From Neptunomonas sp. (lineage in GTDB: Bacteria > Pseudomonadota > Gammaproteobacteria > Pseudomonadales > Balneatricaceae): a DNA stretch of 7,182 bases. The translations under genes and the position numbers were made by a program. Below the pieces are notes generated by a model that did not search any database, had not been told where the DNA came from, and saw only the letters and a program-made list of their open reading frames with translations. The DNA is taken from assembly GCA_004195305.1 (NCBI GenBank), contig SDWN01000036.1:1-7182 (forward strand), written 5' to 3'. Shown here in pieces: positions 5,725-7,182 of the stretch (position 1 is its first letter; each line of letters begins with the position of its first letter).

Positions 5725-5891
5725 TAGCAGCCTGTCGGACTTAACGCTGATCTACTGCGAGAAAGCCGACTTTGGCTATTTTTCGCCCTATTTTTTGGCT
5801 AATAGAACCACTATTAGCCTCAAAAGAGTTCAAAGACTGTCTCAAATCGGTCTTCCTCTCGCTACGACCGGTCAAGTCCGACAGACTGCTA
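5725..5891. mobile_element. MITE-like fold-back element B (167 bp)
   Basis: The 20-bp ends 5725-5744 (TAGCAGCCTGTCGGACTTAA) and 5872-5891 are inverted repeats with 18/20 match. The whole element is an imperfect palindrome centred on 5808: at the centre GGCTAATAG (5797-5805) and CTATTAGCC (5811-5819) are perfectly complementary around the loop AACCA. Between centre and ends the arms match loosely, so a transcript could form one long hairpin. It has no coding potential. It lies between the AAA-ATPase gene and the response regulator, ending 19 bp before the regulator's start codon, so it may carry or disturb that gene's promoter or leader. Confidence 0.75.
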
Positions 5892-5972
5892 TCGTTATAT
5901 TTATGCTGCTCATTCTATCCCGCAACAGCGGCTATTGCCTATTGGTTAGTACACGACTGTTAGCAACCGGCT
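5892..5972. other. Spacer between element B and the ATPase gene
   Basis: This 81-bp stretch is AT-richer than the flanking genes. No gene, T-run terminator or convincing promoter is seen in it. Confidence 0.4.
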
Positions 5973-7182
5973 TTAGCGAGGATCCGGGTGCTGCCGGTTT
6001 AACTGTGCCAGCTTGGCGTTGGCTCCCCAGGCTCGGTAATGGCCGCGCGCTTCCGCCAATAGCAGCCGGGCCTGGGTCAGTTGGCCACGGCGTTGGCAGT
6101 AAACACTGAAGCGCTCCAGGGTTAAGGCGCTCAAGGGGGGGATAGCGGCCTGTTCACAGGCGCGCAGGGCATGCTCGAACGCGGCCTCGCAAGGATTGCC
6201 GCTGAGCTGCTCCAGCTCGGCCGCTAACAACGCGGCCTGGGCACCGAACCCCTGCGGATTGAGTGTCGCCCAGTGCTGCAGCAGGGCCAGGTTGCTGTGC
6301 AGTCGCGGTAGCTGGAGTGGTTTGGCTGTGCCGCTTTGAGCGCCCAGTTCCGCTGCCATCAGGCTGGAGAACAGCAGGAGCTGGGTGTGGGCGTAGAGCC
6401 CGCTCAGGCGCGCACCAGCCTCCTCGACCTGCCGCAACAGCCCGGGCCAGTGGCTGCGCTGGTCCAGCAGGTAATGGACCGCGCATTGGGCGCACAGCGC
6501 CCAGGGTGAAGTGTGCGCGAGGGCTAGAGGTTCCAGGGCGGCGGGCTGGGCAAGGGTCAGCTGACGCACCAAAAAAGTGGCTGAGTCTGCCAGTGGCTGG
6601 CGCTCCGGACTCAGCGCTTGCTGCAGAAAGGCCTGTTCAGCGTCCACCGCGGTGTGCAATTGGGCCAAGGGTTCGGCGCTCAACCAGCGGCTGTTGAAAA
6701 GCGGCAGGGCGCAACGTTCGGCGATCTCCTGCTGACCGGCTTGGCGCGCCTGTACCACCAATTCATCCAGCTGGGCGATGCTCTGTGCCAGGGGGGCGAT
6801 CCAGGGTGTAATCCGGGTTGCCCGGATCAACTGGGATTCGAATCGGTCGGACAGCGGGGGGCTCGAACCGGGCGCTGTATAAATATCGGCATTGCTATCA
6901 GCGTCAAGATCAGGGCTCAGATCAGGGCCTAGTCCAGAGTTACGATCAGCGTTCAGCGCCCAGGGCGGCAGTGCTTGGGCGCGATCGGGTTGCGCCAGCA
7001 GCTCCAGGTGTAACACCGCCAGCAGTACCGGGCGTAGCGGTTGGTCAGGGTCATGGAAAGGATCATCATCATGGCCGAGCAGGGCTAGGCTGGCTAGCGC
7101 ACCCAGATACAGCAGCGGATCGAGTTGTCCCTCGGCGATCCGTAGCAGTTGTTTCAGCAGCGCGATGCGCTGGAAGTCGAGT
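5973..7182 (-). CDS. C-terminal part of large AAA-ATPase/TPR signalling protein (5' end outside window)
   Basis: The minus-strand frame is open from the TAA at 5973-5975 through the window edge, giving at least 402 residues. A GTG at 7016 could start a 347-residue protein but lacks support, because the frame continues upstream without a stop. The visible part is almost wholly alpha-helical and rich in Ala, Leu and Gln, as in TPR arrays. Its end (LTLERFSVYCQRRGQLTQAR, then LLAEARGHYRAWGANAKLAQL) closely resembles the last TPR block of large proteins that combine a Ser/Thr kinase-like domain, an AAA/STAND ATPase, TPRs and often a GAF plus histidine kinase. Here the protein stops right after that block, so any kinase module is absent or encoded elsewhere. 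An Asp/Asn/Pro-rich insert (about 6860-6960) interrupts the helices. It is co-oriented with the response regulator, making them likely partners. The N-terminal domains are unseen. Confidence 0.7.
   Translation of the reverse strand, partial: LDFQRIALLKQLLRIAEGQLDPLLYLGALASLALLGHDDDPFHDPDQPLRPVLLAVLHLELLAQPDRAQALPPWALNADRNSGLGPDLSPDLDADSNADIYTAPGSSPPLSDRFESQLIRATRITPWIAPLAQSIAQLDELVVQARQAGQQEIAERCALPLFNSRWLSAEPLAQLHTAVDAEQAFLQQALSPERQPLADSATFLVRQLTLAQPAALEPLALAHTSPWALCAQCAVHYLLDQRSHWPGLLRQVEEAGARLSGLYAHTQLLLFSSLMAAELGAQSGTAKPLQLPRLHSNLALLQHWATLNPQGFGAQAALLAAELEQLSGNPCEAAFEHALRACEQAAIPPLSALTLERFSVYCQRRGQLTQARLLLAEARGHYRAWGANAKLAQLNRQHPDPR

Noticed and set aside
6154..6932. Alternative frames at 6154-6495 (minus) and 6263-6697, 6618-6932 (plus)
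   Set aside because: Gly/Ala/Arg-rich shadows of the long TPR reading frame, which has a convincing family-like C-terminus.
7014..7016. GTG start for the ATPase/TPR protein
   Set aside because: The same frame stays open with similar Leu/Ala-rich helical coding sequence to the window edge, so the gene is treated as 5'-partial.
1..7182. CRISPR array, tRNA, rRNA, replication origin
   Set aside because: No regularly spaced repeats, cloverleaf-like or rRNA sequence, or DnaA-box clusters were noticed on reading both strands.

Overview
This 7.2 kb window reads as chromosomal DNA of a gammaproteobacterium, probably a marine or environmental lineage near Pseudomonadales/Oceanospirillales. That placement is inferred from the argO/argP pair, the REC domain type and the small palindromic repeats; no rRNA or other firm taxonomic marker is present. 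GC content is uneven: the signalling genes at 3592-7182 look GC-rich, while the 2094-3473 gene and the spacers look visibly AT-richer.

Layout. (1) Positions 1-183 hold what looks like the 5' edge of an insertion sequence: eight codons of a minus-strand reading frame resembling the start of IS1595-type transposases, preceded by two near-identical 24-bp direct repeats. (2) Positions 194-1838 hold a divergent basic amino acid export module: argO (LysE-family exporter, minus) and its LysR-type activator argP (plus), sharing an AT-rich control region. (3) Positions 1839-2093 form a spacer with a REP-like hairpin, a 9-bp inverted repeat and a candidate 28-residue membrane peptide. (4) Positions 2094-3473 encode the most unusual protein: a DUF2235 alpha/beta-hydrolase (Tle1/phospholipase-like) joined to a C-terminal PilZ-like domain that keeps both c-di-GMP-binding motifs. 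(5) Positions 3504-3595 are a small MITE-like inverted-repeat element whose right end contains the stop codon of the next gene. (6) Positions 3592-7182 form a minus-strand signalling block: the C-terminal part of a large AAA-ATPase/TPR signalling protein (cut by the window end), a 167-bp perfectly centred fold-back element, a response regulator with a degenerate histidine-kinase-like C-terminus, and a periplasmic ABC_sub_bind-type binding protein whose start lies 5 bases after the regulator's stop.

How the parts may work together. ArgP with lysine/arginine effectors is expected to control argO. The minus-strand block looks like an orphan sensory pathway: a periplasmic ligand-binding protein without a transporter, an intracellular ATPase/kinase-type protein and a phospho-acceptor regulator with no DNA-binding output. 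The hydrolase-PilZ protein would, if the motifs function, link the second messenger c-di-GMP to a lipase/esterase-like activity. Two mobile mini-elements with related ends have inserted at both sides of the regulator/binding-protein pair.
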